Shown in pieces: positions 1-9,400 of a stretch of 64,000 nt of DNA. A model generated the notes under the pieces. That model made no database searches, had not been told where the DNA came from, and saw nothing but the letters and a program-made list of their open reading frames with translations. The number at the start of each line of letters is the position of its first letter. Positions within the stretch are counted from its first letter, which is position 1. The translations under genes were made by a program, and so were the position numbers. Location: assembly GCF_001434835.1 (NCBI RefSeq), contig NZ_AZDV01000026.1, forward strand, positions 524,073-588,072, in the 5' to 3' direction. The DNA comes from Levilactobacillus acidifarinae DSM 19394 = JCM 15949 (GTDB lineage: Bacteria; Bacillota; Bacilli; Lactobacillales; Lactobacillaceae).

Positions 1-763
1 TGACCAATCCCCAGAGCTTCTCGGACAACGCGACGTGCGGATAAGCCTGCAATGCGTAATCGATTGGCCGGAGCACCGCACCGAGGTCGTCTGCGGCCAT
101 GGCGGTGGCCACTTGATCGAGCGTCACGGCCTGCTCCAGAGTAAAACCACCACTCTTTAAACGGGTGAGTGAGGCCATCACGGCCGGCACGCCTAGTATC
201 CGGCCAAGGTCCACCGCCAGGGTCCGCACGTAGGTCCCCTTGGAACAGCTGACCTCAAAATCAATCGTTTGGGTCCCCAAATTCGCGTCAAAGGTGCCCG
301 CGTCTTTGAGGGTAAAGGCCGTCACCGTGATGGTCCGGGTCGGCCGTTCCACGGTCTCACCCGCCCGAGCGTACTCGTAGAGCTTTCGGCCGTGAACCTT
401 GACCGCGGAATACATCGGCGGCGTCTGCTGAATCGTTCCGGTCAGTTGCGCCGCCGCGGCCTGGAGTTCAGTCGTCGTAAACGGTCGTAGGAGCGTCTGA
501 CGAGCCACCTCATCGCCTTCTAAATCCTCGGTGGTCGTCGCAAAGCCCAGGGTGACCTGACCCTTGTAGACCTTTCCCGAGGCCATCAGGTAGGGAACGA
601 CTTTCGTTGCCGACCCGATACAGATGGGTAAGACCCCGTCGACGCCGGGATCTAGCGTCCCACTGTGCCCAACCTTCTTGGTATGCAAAATATGCCGGAG
701 CTTAGCCACACAGTCGAAACTGGTGAGCCCGCGTTCCTTATACAGGGGGATAATTCCGTTCAC
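1..763 (-). CDS. truB: tRNA pseudouridine(55) synthase TruB (3' end outside window)
   Basis: Converts uridine 55 of the tRNA T-loop to pseudouridine in the cytoplasm. About 254 residues are visible, starting MNGIIPLYKERGLTSFD. The catalytic-aspartate motif HSGTLDPGVDGVLP lies near residue 34 and a PMYSAVKVHGRKLYEYAR block follows, both typical of TruB. The GTG start at 763 has a GGAGG site about eight bases upstream. No stop is reached before the window edge, so the C-terminus is missing. It follows rbfA, as in the usual infB-rbfA-truB order, but a strong terminator separates the two. Confidence 0.95.
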   Translation of the reverse strand, partial: MNGIIPLYKERGLTSFDCVAKLRHILHTKKVGHSGTLDPGVDGVLPICIGSATKVVPYLMASGKVYKGQVTLGFATTTEDLEGDEVARQTLLRPFTTTELQAAAAQLTGTIQQTPPMYSAVKVHGRKLYEYARAGETVERPTRTITVTAFTLKDAGTFDANLGTQTIDFEVSCSKGTYVRTLAVDLGRILGVPAVMASLTRLKSGGFTLEQAVTLDQVATAMAADDLGAVLRPIDYALQAYPHVALSEKLWGLV

Positions 764-785
764 TTTTAGTCCTCCATTTCAAAAA

Positions 786-817
786 GAGGACGCTGATCTG
801 TGTCGATCAGCGTCCTC
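786..817 (-). terminator. Intrinsic terminator between rbfA and truB
   Basis: A perfect 13-bp inverted repeat (arms 786-798 and 805-817) with a 6-base loop, followed on the minus strand by a TTTTT run. It would end transcripts coming from the infB-rbfA operon just before truB. Confidence 0.85.
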
Positions 818-836
818 ACGTTCTTAACGACCCAGT

Positions 837-1193
837 TTACGCGTGGTCTTGGTGGTGGAGATCATTTAACAGTTCATCGATCCGGCTCCCGTATTGAACC
901 GACTTATCTTGTTCGAAAAAGAGTTCCGGTGTCTTGTAGATACTCAACCGTGACCCTAGTTCGGAACGAATCAGTCCCGTGGCCTTCTTCAAGCCCTGCG
1001 CCGTCTTTTCGGCGGACGAGGCCTTGTCCGATAAAATGCTGTAATAAATCTTGGCTTCTTGCAAGTCACCCGTAACTTCCACACCCGTAACGGTAACACC
1101 TTCGACGCGGGGGTCACGAACCCGTTTTAACAGAATGTCCGTAACTTCACGCTGGATCTCTTGCTCTAAGCGACCAACTCGATATTGTGCCAT
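837..1193 (-). CDS. rbfA: 30S ribosome-binding factor RbfA
   Basis: A late-stage small-subunit assembly factor that binds the 5' helix of 16S rRNA. The 118-residue protein has the family's N-terminus (AQYRVGRLEQEIQREV), the VTGVEVTGDLQEAKIYYS strand region and a C-terminal segment around residue 90 (TPELFFEQDKS). Length is normal. The ATG at 1193 follows a CGGAGG site by about ten bases. It is the last gene before the terminator at 786-817 and lies 20 bases downstream of infB, so it is probably co-transcribed with nusA and infB. Confidence 0.95.
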   Translation of the reverse strand: MAQYRVGRLEQEIQREVTDILLKRVRDPRVEGVTVTGVEVTGDLQEAKIYYSILSDKASSAEKTAQGLKKATGLIRSELGSRLSIYKTPELFFEQDKSVQYGSRIDELLNDLHHQDHA

Positions 1194-1213
1194 TTACGCT
1201 GTGCCTCCGTTCT

Positions 1214-3589
1214 TTATTTAACCGGAACTTCCTTCATGACGTAAGCTTCGATCACATCATCAACCTTGATGTCGTTGTAGTTTTCGATGGTTAACCCTAA
1301 TTCAAAGCCTTGCTTAACTTCCTTGGCATCGTCTTTGAACCGCTTCAAGCTTCCCAACTTACCTTCGTAAATTACGACGCCGTCTCTGATTAACCGGACG
1401 TCACTGTCGGACGTAATCTTCCCGTCAGTCACCATCCCACCGGCAATCGTGCCGACCTTGGAGGCGTGGTAGATTTGCCGAATTTCAACTTGTCCGATCA
1501 CTTGTTCTTCGTAAACCGGTTCCAGCATCCCCTTCATCGCCGCTTCGATTTCATCGATGGCGTTGTAGATGACGTTGTGCAAGCGAATATCAACCTTATC
1601 ACTATCGGCTTGAGACCGTGCCTGTGGCGTTGGCCGCACGTTGAACCCAATAATGATGGCGTTTGAAGCTTCCGCTAAGGTCACATCACTTTCGTTAATG
1701 GCCCCCACGGCGGAGTGGATGATGTTGACCCGTACACCGGAAACATCGATCTTCTGTAAGCTCCCGACTAAGGCTTCGACGGAACCTTGGACGTCGGCCT
1801 TAATAATCACGTCAACTTCCTTCATTTCGCCTTCCTTTAAGGAATCAAACAGGTTGTCCAGCGTGACGTGGCTGGTGTTTTGACGTTCCTTCACTAAGGC
1901 ATCCTTCGCCCGTTCTTCACCGGCAGCTCTGGCCGTCTTTTCGTCGTCAAAGACCACGAAGCGGTCCCCGGCTTCAGGCACGTCGCTCAGCCCAGTGATT
2001 TCCACTGGCGTCGATGGTACGGCGTCCTTGATGGCCCGCCCACGTTCGTTGGTCATGGTCCGGACCCGCCCGAAGGTATTGCCGACCACGATTGGGTCAC
2101 CGACGTGTAAGGTTCCTTGTTGAACCAACAGGGTGGCTACGGAGCCCTTCCCTTGGTCCAAACGTGCTTCAATCACGGAACCGGCCCCGTTTTGATCCGG
2201 GTTAGCCTTTAATTCCATCACGTCCGCTTGTAAGAGAATCATGTCGAGTAATTCATCGATGTTCTTGCCAAACTTCGCCGAGATGTTGACGAAGATGGTG
2301 TCACCACCCCAGTCTTCAGGAATCAATTCGTATTCCGTTAATTGTTCCATGACGTGGTTCGGGTTCGCACCCGGCTTATCGATCTTGTTGACCGCCACGA
2401 TGATCGGCGTACCAGCAGCCTTGGCATGGTGAATGGCTTCGATAGTTTGTGGCATCACGCCATCATCAGCCGCAACGACCAAGATGGTAATGTCGGTGAT
2501 TTCCGCCCCACGGGCCCGCATTTCGGTAAAGGCCGCGTGTCCTGGGGTATCCAAGAAGGTGATCAGCTTGTCATTGTAGTGGACTTGGTACGCCCCAATG
2601 GCCTGCGTGATCCCCCCGGCTTCACCCGCGGTAATGTGGGAGTGCCGTAAGTGGTCCAGTAACGTCGTTTTCCCGTGGTCAACGTGTCCCATGATGGTCA
2701 CAACGGGCGCCCGGGTCACTTGATGGTCCGTGTTGGCCATTTCGGCATCGAAGAACTTATCGATATCAGAAACGTCCACTTGAACCTTTTCTTTGGCTTC
2801 AATGCCGTAGTCGGAAGCCAAAATTTCGATGGTGTCCTTATCCAAGGATTGGTTTTGGTTGACCATCACGCCCAACATAAAGAGCTTCTTGACGATTTCA
2901 GCAGAAGACCGGTGTAATAACTTCGCCAAGTCTTGGGCGTTCATCCCATCGGTGTAGAGCAAAACATCTGGTAATGCCTTATTCTTCCGTTCTGGTGCGC
3001 CCTTGTGTTGGTTCACATCTTTAATCCGTTGATTCTTCTTGTAACGGTTATTGTTGTTATTGTTCCGCCGACGATTGTTCCGGTTATTGCGGTTATTCCG
3101 CCCGCCACGGCTGTTGTTTCCGCCACGACGTCCATTATTATTTGTATTATTATTCAAGCTTCCACCAAATCTGCCGGTACCGGAGTTAGACGTCCCGTGT
3201 TGCTTTCCGGTCTGGCCGTTATTTTTATTGTGTTGCTGACCCGTTGCCGGCCGCGTTTTCTGCTGAGCAGAATGGTTGGCCGCTGGGGCTGCTGGGGACT
3301 GACGGCGGTCCGTGGACCGCGGTGACTGTGCTGCATGTGCTGTGTGACCTGCTGACTGAGCAGAATGCTGGCGCGGTTGCGCTGCCGTTTGCCGAGCGGC
3401 TGACCGCGTGGGAGCCGACTTCTGCTGAGCCTTAGGCCGAAAAGCAGCCCGTAATTGACGTTCTTCGTTCTCGCCGAGCGTTGACATATGGTTTTTTACC
3501 GGAAAGCCCTTTTCCTCAGCCGTCGCGATAAGTTGTTTACTGGAGACATTAATTTCTTTGGCAAGTTCATAAATGCGCTTTTTCCCCAT
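1214..3589 (-). CDS. infB: Translation initiation factor IF-2
   Basis: A GTPase that brings initiator tRNA to the 30S subunit and promotes subunit joining. The protein has 791 residues: an IF2-N domain ([20 protein letters not shown]), a long low-complexity linker (about residues 55-190), a second IF2-N domain, the G domain with GHVDHGKTT near 301, DTPGHAAFT and NKIDKP, then the C-terminal IF2 domains. I chose the ATG at 3589 because AAGGAG lies eight bases upstream; a GTG at 3619 in the same frame has no such site. The linker is Gln/Ala-rich and then strongly Asn/Arg/Gly-rich at about 140-187, more extreme than is common. Confidence 0.97.
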   Translation of the reverse strand: MGKKRIYELAKEINVSSKQLIATAEEKGFPVKNHMSTLGENEERQLRAAFRPKAQQKSAPTRSAARQTAAQPRQHSAQSAGHTAHAAQSPRSTDRRQSPAAPAANHSAQQKTRPATGQQHNKNNGQTGKQHGTSNSGTGRFGGSLNNNTNNNGRRGGNNSRGGRNNRNNRNNRRRNNNNNNRYKKNQRIKDVNQHKGAPERKNKALPDVLLYTDGMNAQDLAKLLHRSSAEIVKKLFMLGVMVNQNQSLDKDTIEILASDYGIEAKEKVQVDVSDIDKFFDAEMANTDHQVTRAPVVTIMGHVDHGKTTLLDHLRHSHITAGEAGGITQAIGAYQVHYNDKLITFLDTPGHAAFTEMRARGAEITDITILVVAADDGVMPQTIEAIHHAKAAGTPIIVAVNKIDKPGANPNHVMEQLTEYELIPEDWGGDTIFVNISAKFGKNIDELLDMILLQADVMELKANPDQNGAGSVIEARLDQGKGSVATLLVQQGTLHVGDPIVVGNTFGRVRTMTNERGRAIKDAVPSTPVEITGLSDVPEAGDRFVVFDDEKTARAAGEERAKDALVKERQNTSHVTLDNLFDSLKEGEMKEVDVIIKADVQGSVEALVGSLQKIDVSGVRVNIIHSAVGAINESDVTLAEASNAIIIGFNVRPTPQARSQADSDKVDIRLHNVIYNAIDEIEAAMKGMLEPVYEEQVIGQVEIRQIYHASKVGTIAGGMVTDGKITSDSDVRLIRDGVVIYEGKLGSLKRFKDDAKEVKQGFELGLTIENYNDIKVDDVIEAYVMKEVPVK

Positions 3590-3633
3590 ATCATCACTCT
3601 CCTTAATAAATCCGATCACGAGAACGTCACGGA

Positions 3634-3939
3634 TTAGTCAGCAAGTAATTGTTGTAACTTCCGGACAAATCCCGGATCGGTGATGGCAAGGACCGTGCGT
3701 GCCGACCCAATGGCCGTACTCAACTGGTCCTTCGTAAACGTTTCATTCAAGGCCACGTGATAGCTGGTGGTTTTATCGCGAAATTGTTTTTGGCTACTAG
3801 CCCCCGCGTCATTTGCGAGTAAGACCAGCTTGGCCGAACCATCCCTGACCGCCGCTAGCACGAAGGTTTCCCCGGTAATTAATTTACCGGCGCGCCGTAC
3901 CAGGCCTAATAGTTGTAACGCCCGCTGGGAATTAGTCAT
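3634..3939 (-). CDS. ylxQ: L7Ae-family RNA-binding protein YlxQ
   Basis: A small (101-residue) protein of the L7Ae/L30e/YbxF fold, a kink-turn RNA binder found in the nusA-infB operon of Firmicutes. Visible hallmarks are [15 protein letters not shown] at the N-terminus and [15 protein letters not shown] in the middle. The ATG at 3939 overlaps the ylxR stop (ATGACTAA, 8 bases), which suggests translational coupling. A longer reading frame with an earlier start would run far into ylxR and is unlikely. The exact RNA target is unknown. Confidence 0.88.
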   Translation of the reverse strand: MTNSQRALQLLGLVRRAGKLITGETFVLAAVRDGSAKLVLLANDAGASSQKQFRDKTTSYHVALNETFTKDQLSTAIGSARTVLAITDPGFVRKLQQLLAD

Positions 3940-4228
3940 GGTCGAATAGTTCCCGTCGAGCCTGTTGATGATCCACGTAGGCAATCAAATCATCGTAAAA
4001 TTGGTCGTCGATTTTCACGCCAAAAACGTGATCAAAGGTCCGTTCCTTCTTGGCCCGCTTAGCAACGTCCACGTCTAAGCTAATGTAGGCGCCCCGACCG
4101 GATTGTTTCCCCGTCGGATCAAGACTGACTTCTTGGGCTTGGTTACGAACCACGCGAACCAGTTGTTTCTTGGGTGCCATTTCTCCCGTAACGATGTCTT
4201 TACGCATCGGGATCTTTCGTTGTTTCAT
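3932..4228 (-). CDS. ylxR: YlxR/RnpM-family RNA-binding protein
   Basis: 98 residues of the YlxR family (DUF448), found between nusA and infB. In Bacillus and relatives this family has been linked to nucleoid function and RNase P modulation. Motifs: KQRKIPMRKDIVTGEMAPKK at the N-terminus, then LVRVVRN and the GKQSGRGAYIS loop typical of the family. A strong AAAGGAGG site precedes the ATG at 4228. Its end overlaps the ylxQ start. Confidence 0.9.
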   Translation of the reverse strand: MKQRKIPMRKDIVTGEMAPKKQLVRVVRNQAQEVSLDPTGKQSGRGAYISLDVDVAKRAKKERTFDHVFGVKIDDQFYDDLIAYVDHQQARRELFDHD

Positions 4229-4255
4229 GGCTCCAAAACCTCCTTTAGCCGCGGC

Positions 4256-5476
4256 CTAGGCCGTTGGCTGATCGTCATCCGACGTCGCCGGTGCATCAGT
4301 GGCAGGGGCCTCTGACGTGACGTCTTGGTCCGCTGCCTCAGTCTCAGCAGGCGCGTCACTGGCTGGTGCCTCAGTCGCGGCGAGCGAATCTGCTTTTGGT
4401 TCAGCAGCAGGTGTGTCGTTTTGTTCCGCTTCCATTATAGCAGATGCTTCGGATTCTGATTTAATATCAATCTTGTAGCCCGTTAACTTCGCGGCTAACC
4501 GCGCGTTTTGGCCCCGTTTCCCGATGGCCAGGGACAATTGATAATCCGGTACCACCACTTCACAGGCGCGTTCGTTGTTCGGGTCAAAAATGACGTCCAA
4601 TACTTCGGCAGGGTTCAACGCGTTGGCGATGAACTTCGCTTCGTCATCGGTCCATTCCACGATGTCCATGTTTTCGCCACCCAGTTCGTTGACGATGGTT
4701 TGGACCCGTTGCCCCCGCGGCCCAACACTGGTCCCCACGGGATCGATGTCGGGGTTGTTCGACCGCACAGCCACCTTGGCCCGGTCACCGGCTTCACGCG
4801 CAATGGCCATGATTTCCACGGTCCCGTCGTAAATTTCGGGAACTTCTTGTTCAAACAACCGTTTTAACAGATCCGACGCCGTCCGACTAACGAAGACTTG
4901 CGGACCCTTGGTGGCATTTTCCACCCGGGTCACGTAAACCTTGATACGGTCGTGAATCCGGTAGGTTTCGTTAGGCATTTGATCCTGACGACCCATCACG
5001 GCTTCGACCTTTCCTAAGCTCACGTAAACGAAGCGGGAGTCTTGGCGTTCCACTTCCCCGGTGACGATTTCGTTTTCGTATTGACTGTATTGGTCGTAAA
5101 TGATGTTCCGTTCGGCTTCACGAACCCGTTGCATGATGACCTGCTTAGCCGTCTGCGCGGCAATCCGACCAAAGTTCTTGGGCGTCACTTCAAATTTAAT
5201 GTCGTCGCCGAGTTCGTACCCCTTGTTGATGGCCAGCGCGTCGTCTAAGCTGACTTCCAAGCGAGAGTCGTACACCTGATCCACCACTTTTTTGACGGCG
5301 AACACGTGAATGTCCCCCTTGCGTTGGTCAAAGTTGACCTCCACGTTTTGTGCTTGATCGTAGTTACGTTTGTAGGCCGAAACCAACGCGGCTTCGAGGG
5401 CTTCAATCACAACTTCTTTTTTGATACCCTTTTCCGTTTCGAGGACGTCTAGGGCGCCCAGTAATTCTTTACTCAT
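4256..5476 (-). CDS. nusA: Transcription termination/antitermination factor NusA
   Basis: Binds RNA polymerase and nascent RNA, stimulating pausing and intrinsic termination. The 406-residue protein has the N-terminal domain (MSKELLGALDVLETEKGIKK), an S1 domain (around 130-200, EIVTGEVERQDSRFVYV), and KH domains with VGPRGQRVQ and IGKRGQNARLAAK. The last 60 residues or so are an Ala/Pro/Asp/Glu-rich tail, more extended than in B. subtilis NusA and without the acidic repeats of proteobacterial NusA. It follows rimP closely, and AAGGAG precedes the ATG. Confidence 0.97.
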   Translation of the reverse strand: MSKELLGALDVLETEKGIKKEVVIEALEAALVSAYKRNYDQAQNVEVNFDQRKGDIHVFAVKKVVDQVYDSRLEVSLDDALAINKGYELGDDIKFEVTPKNFGRIAAQTAKQVIMQRVREAERNIIYDQYSQYENEIVTGEVERQDSRFVYVSLGKVEAVMGRQDQMPNETYRIHDRIKVYVTRVENATKGPQVFVSRTASDLLKRLFEQEVPEIYDGTVEIMAIAREAGDRAKVAVRSNNPDIDPVGTSVGPRGQRVQTIVNELGGENMDIVEWTDDEAKFIANALNPAEVLDVIFDPNNERACEVVVPDYQLSLAIGKRGQNARLAAKLTGYKIDIKSESEASAIMEAEQNDTPAAEPKADSLAATEAPASDAPAETEAADQDVTSEAPATDAPATSDDDQPTA

Positions 5477-5497
5477 GTTGTCTTTCGCTCCTTAACT

Positions 5498-5971
5498 TTA
5501 GAACTTGATGGCTAACCGAGCCTGAGCAATGGCTGACCGGGGAATCTCGAAGGTCTTGAAACGGCCCTTCAGATTTACCTTTAAGTCCAACTGTTCGGCG
5601 GTCAACTTTTCCAACGTGCCTTCGTACACCTTACTGTTACCAATCTTTTGGTAAAGGGACACGTGGATGTACTGGCCCACGGCCTTTTCGAAGTCTTCCG
5701 GCTTCTTAAGTGGCCGTTCAGCACCGGGGGAAGACACTTCTAAGAAGTAAGCTTGCGGAATCGGATCGGGATCCAAAGTGTCTAATTGTTCGGACAACTC
5801 ATCGCTGACCAACGCACACTCTTCAATGTTGATTCCACCGGGCTTGTCAATATAGACGCGCAGGTACCAACCCTTACCTTCCTTTACGAATTCCACATCG
5901 ACCAGTTCGAATTGGTGACGGGCCATGATCGGTTGGACCAAGTTCGTCACGGTCTCGACAACTGTACTCAA
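5498..5971 (-). CDS. rimP: Ribosome maturation factor RimP
   Basis: Needed for 30S subunit maturation. The 157 residues include the family pattern [23 protein letters not shown] split over residues 24-47, the [18 protein letters not shown] strand-loop, and a C-terminal SH3-like domain. The start is a TTG at 5971, supported by AGGAGG about ten bases upstream. First gene of the rimP-nusA-ylxR-ylxQ-infB-rbfA unit. Confidence 0.95.
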   Translation of the reverse strand: MSTVVETVTNLVQPIMARHQFELVDVEFVKEGKGWYLRVYIDKPGGINIEECALVSDELSEQLDTLDPDPIPQAYFLEVSSPGAERPLKKPEDFEKAVGQYIHVSLYQKIGNSKVYEGTLEKLTAEQLDLKVNLKGRFKTFEIPRSAIAQARLAIKF

Positions 5972-6005
5972 CTATATTCCGCCTCCTATATTTATCCATT
6001 AAAAA

Positions 6006-6027
6006 GAGTGAGCATGGCTGCTCACTC
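6006..6027 (-). terminator. Terminator-like hairpin in the rimP leader
   Basis: A 9-bp perfect stem (arms 6006-6014 and 6019-6027) with a 4-base loop, followed on the minus strand by only five Ts and then AATGG. It lies just upstream of the rimP ribosome binding site (about 5982-5987) and downstream of a plausible promoter. It may therefore end the upstream transcript, attenuate the rimP operon, or do both. Confidence 0.7.
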
Positions 6028-6056
6028 ATTTAAAAACGAGTTTAATTACATTCTTA

Positions 6057-6085
6057 ACTTTACTACAACTACGCCGTAATTGCAA
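6057..6085 (-). promoter_or_regulatory. Probable promoter of the rimP-nusA-infB operon
   Basis: On the minus strand, TTGCAA (6080-6085) and TAAAGT (6057-6062) are separated by 17 bases. It begins right after the stop codon of the upstream membrane-protein gene. Transcription from here would run through the hairpin at 6006-6027. The -10 matches only four of six positions. Confidence 0.45.
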
Positions 6086-6086
6086 C

Positions 6087-6359
6087 TTACTCGCAGGTTG
6101 CCAACACAATGATGAACCCCGCAATGGTAATAAATTCAAAAACCAGGAAATTTAACTGGGTCAACTCGAGCCGTCTCAACCCAAACACCTTCACTAGGGT
6201 CAGGATAAAGGCGATGAAAAAGTATGCAATCACCAGAGCTAGAAATGGCGTCGCGACGACACTGGCCATTAAGCCGCAGAACACGTACCCTAACGCAATC
6301 AAACAATACCCCGCGAAGAAAAGCCAACCGTCTGGTAACCGAATGAATTGTCGTAACAT
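6087..6359 (-). CDS. Small hydrophobic membrane protein, function unknown
   Basis: A 90-residue protein with about three membrane-spanning segments (roughly residues 13-34, 36-58 and 68-87) and few charged residues between them. No family motif was recognised. The start is uncertain: the ATG at 6359 has a GGGTG six bases upstream, while a GTG at 6368 would add three residues. It sits between polC and the rimP operon on the same strand. Confidence 0.6.
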   Translation of the reverse strand: MLRQFIRLPDGWLFFAGYCLIALGYVFCGLMASVVATPFLALVIAYFFIAFILTLVKVFGLRRLELTQLNFLVFEFITIAGFIIVLATCE

Positions 6360-6478
6360 GGGAAACACCCGCTTTCGTGATCGTCTGTGATTAAGTCCTT
6401 AATTTCCTCAAACTCAGTATAGCACGTTTTACGGTTTTTGTAAGCGCTTCCCATGGGGTAAATCCCGCAAATCGGGGG

Positions 6479-9400
6479 TTACATCAGATCATCGAACAAA
6501 CTTAGTTGATTCTCGTCGGGCAGACCGGTCAACACGCCGTTTTCGGTCATGAAATCGATCAAGGTCTTGGAGACCTTACCCCGCTTAGCCAAATCTTCCT
6601 TCGAGATGAACGGCCGGTCATTTCTAGCGGCCACGATCTGCTTAGCCACGTTCAATCCCAACCCCGGAGCAGCCCGGAACGGCGCAATCAGCGTGTTGCC
6701 GTCGATAATCCAGTTCGCCGCGTCGGACTTCTCCAGATCAATCATTTTGAAGTCAAACCCGCGTTCCAACATTTCGTTGGCCAGTTCCAAGACCGTTAGC
6801 AGGTTCTTGTCCTTGGCCGAAGCGTCCATCCCCTGGTCGTTAATGGCCTTCATCGCGGCTTTAACCGCCGTCTTTCCCTGCGACATGGCTACAACGTCAA
6901 AGTCGTCGGCCCGCACGGAGAAGTAGGCGGCGTAATAAATAATCGGGAAATAGACCTTGAAGTACGCCACCCGTAAGGCCATCAGGACGTAAGCCGCCGC
7001 ATGGGCCCGGGGGAACATGTACTTGATCTTCAAACAAGAGTCGATGTACCACTGAGGGACGTCGGTCTCGCGCATCTTATCCTGCCACTCGTCCTTGATT
7101 CCACGACCGTGCCGCACCTGTTCCATGATCTGGAAGGAGGTTTCGGAATCCAGTCCATAGTTGATTAAGTCGGTCATGATGTTATCCCGACACCCAATCA
7201 CGTTGGCGATGGTGGCGGTCCCGTTTTTGATCAGTTCGTCAGCGTTGCCTAACCACACGTCAGTCCCGTGAGACAACCCGGAAATCTGAAGTAGCTGGGA
7301 ATAGTTTTGCGGGTGGGTCTGTTCGAGCATCCCCCGCACAAAACGGGTCCCAAATTCGGGCACGCCCAGCGTCCCGGTCTTGGATTGAATCTGTTCCGGC
7401 GTGACGCCCAGTGAATCGGTCCCGGAGAATAACTTCATGACCCCCGGATCGTCCATCGGAATGGTCGTCGGATCGACCCCGGATAAGTCTTGGAGCGTCC
7501 GGATCATGGTCGGATCATCGTGCCCCAGGATATCAATTTTCAAAATGTTATCGTGAATCGAATGGAAATCAAAGTGGGTCGTTTGCCAAGCGGCGTTCTG
7601 GTCGTCGGCCGGGTACTGGATCGGCGTAAAGTCGTAGATGTCCATGTAGTCCGGCACAACGATGATTCCCGCCGGGTGTTGACCGGTCGTTCGCTTGACA
7701 CCAGTCGCGCCCTTAGCCAAGCGGTCAATTTCGGCGCCTCTGAAGGTCTGCTCGGTATCCCGTTCATAAGCCTTGACGTACCCGTAAGCCGTTTTGTCGG
7801 CCACGGTACCAATCGTGCCGGCCCGGTACACGTTCTTCTCGCCGAACAATACTTTGGTGTAGTTGTGAGCGATCGGTTGGTAGTCCCCGGAGAAGTTTAA
7901 ATCGATATCGGGCACCTTGTTTCCCTTGAAACCCAAGAAGGTTTCGAACGGAATGTTATGCCCGTCGCCAATCATCAGGGTGCCACATTTAGGGCACTTC
8001 TTTTCGGGCAAATCGTAGCCGGAGCTATATTCCCCCTTGGTGTAGAAGTGCGAATACTGACAGTTTGGGCAACGATAGTGTGGTGGCAAGGGATTAACTT
8101 CGGTGATCCCGGTCAGCGTGGCGACCACACTGGACCCGACGGACCCCCGGGACCCAACCAAGTACCCATCCTTGTTGGACTTAGCTACCAGCCGTTGGGC
8201 AATCAAGTAAATCACGGAGAACCCGTTCCCAATGATCGACTTCAGTTCCCGGTCGACCCGGTGCTGCACCAATTCGGGCAACGGATCACCGTACCACGCG
8301 TGGGCCGTGGTCATGGTCCGTTCCCGAATTTCGTCCTCGGCCCCTTCCATGCGCGGCGTATACAGCTTGTCCTTTAAGGGATGCACCTCGTCAATCTCGT
8401 CGGCAATCTTGTGGGTGTTGGTCACCACGATTTCTTGGGCCGTTTCCGCTCCTAAAAAGGCAAACTGGTCCAGCATCTCGTTGGTGGTCAAAAATGGGAC
8501 GGGCGGCAGTTCCTGCCGATTCAGTGGGTTAGCCCCACCCTGGGAATGAATTAAAATTTTACGATAAATCGCATCGTTAGGGTTCAAATAGTGCACGTCC
8601 CCGGTCGCCACGACCGGTTTGTTCAAGTCATGCCCCAAGTCCACGATATTTTTGATGATTTCGTGGAGGTGTTTTTCATCGGCAATCAACCCCGAATCCA
8701 ACAACGGCTGGTAGGCCTGCGGCGGTTGAACTTCCAGGTAGTCGTAGTACTTGGCCTTAGCCTCGGCCTCGACCTTCCCCTTTTGCATCATGGCGGTGAA
8801 GACTTCCCCCGACGAACAGGCGGACCCGACAATCAGGCCCTCCCGGTACTCTTCTAAAACACTCCGGGGAACCCGCGGAACCCGGTAGAAGTACTTCACG
8901 TTCGACTCGGACACTAACTTAAACATGTTTTTTAACCCGTCTTGCGTCTGCGCCAGGATAATGGCGTGATTTGGCCGGGCGTGCTTGTAAGCGTCGTTAT
9001 CGGTCATGTGGTCGTTCAACTGGTCGTGGAACTGCACGTGATAACGTTCCTCGGCATCCTTTAAGAACAGGTAGTTCAAGTGACCGGTCGATTCCGCATC
9101 GTAGACGGCCCGGTGATGGTGTTCCAGGCTCACGTGGAACCGCTTAGCTAACGTGTTCAACCGGTAACTCTTTAACGTCGGGTACAACCAACGGGCTAGC
9201 GTCAAGGTATCGATGATCGGATTAGCGATTTCGGTCATTCCGTGACGCTTGTAGCCGGTGTTCATGAAGCCCACGTCAAACGTGACGTTGTGTCCCACGA
9301 TGATGGCGTCACCGCAGAACTCGCGGAAAGCCTTAAAGACTTCCTCTTCGCTCTTAGAACCGGCCACCATGTCGTCGGTGATACTAGTCAGGTTCGTGGT

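Noticed and set aside
3005-3325. Long plus-strand frame opposite infB
   Set aside because: It is antisense to the Asn/Arg/Gly-rich linker of IF-2; low-complexity coding DNA gives long open complementary frames. No ribosome binding site.
5786-6079. Plus-strand frame across the rimP start
   Set aside because: Overlaps rimP and its leader on the other strand and has no likely translation signal.
6109-6390. Plus-strand 93-codon frame opposite the small membrane protein
   Set aside because: The minus-strand frame encodes clear membrane helices; the plus one is basic, with no signals and no hydrophobic pattern.
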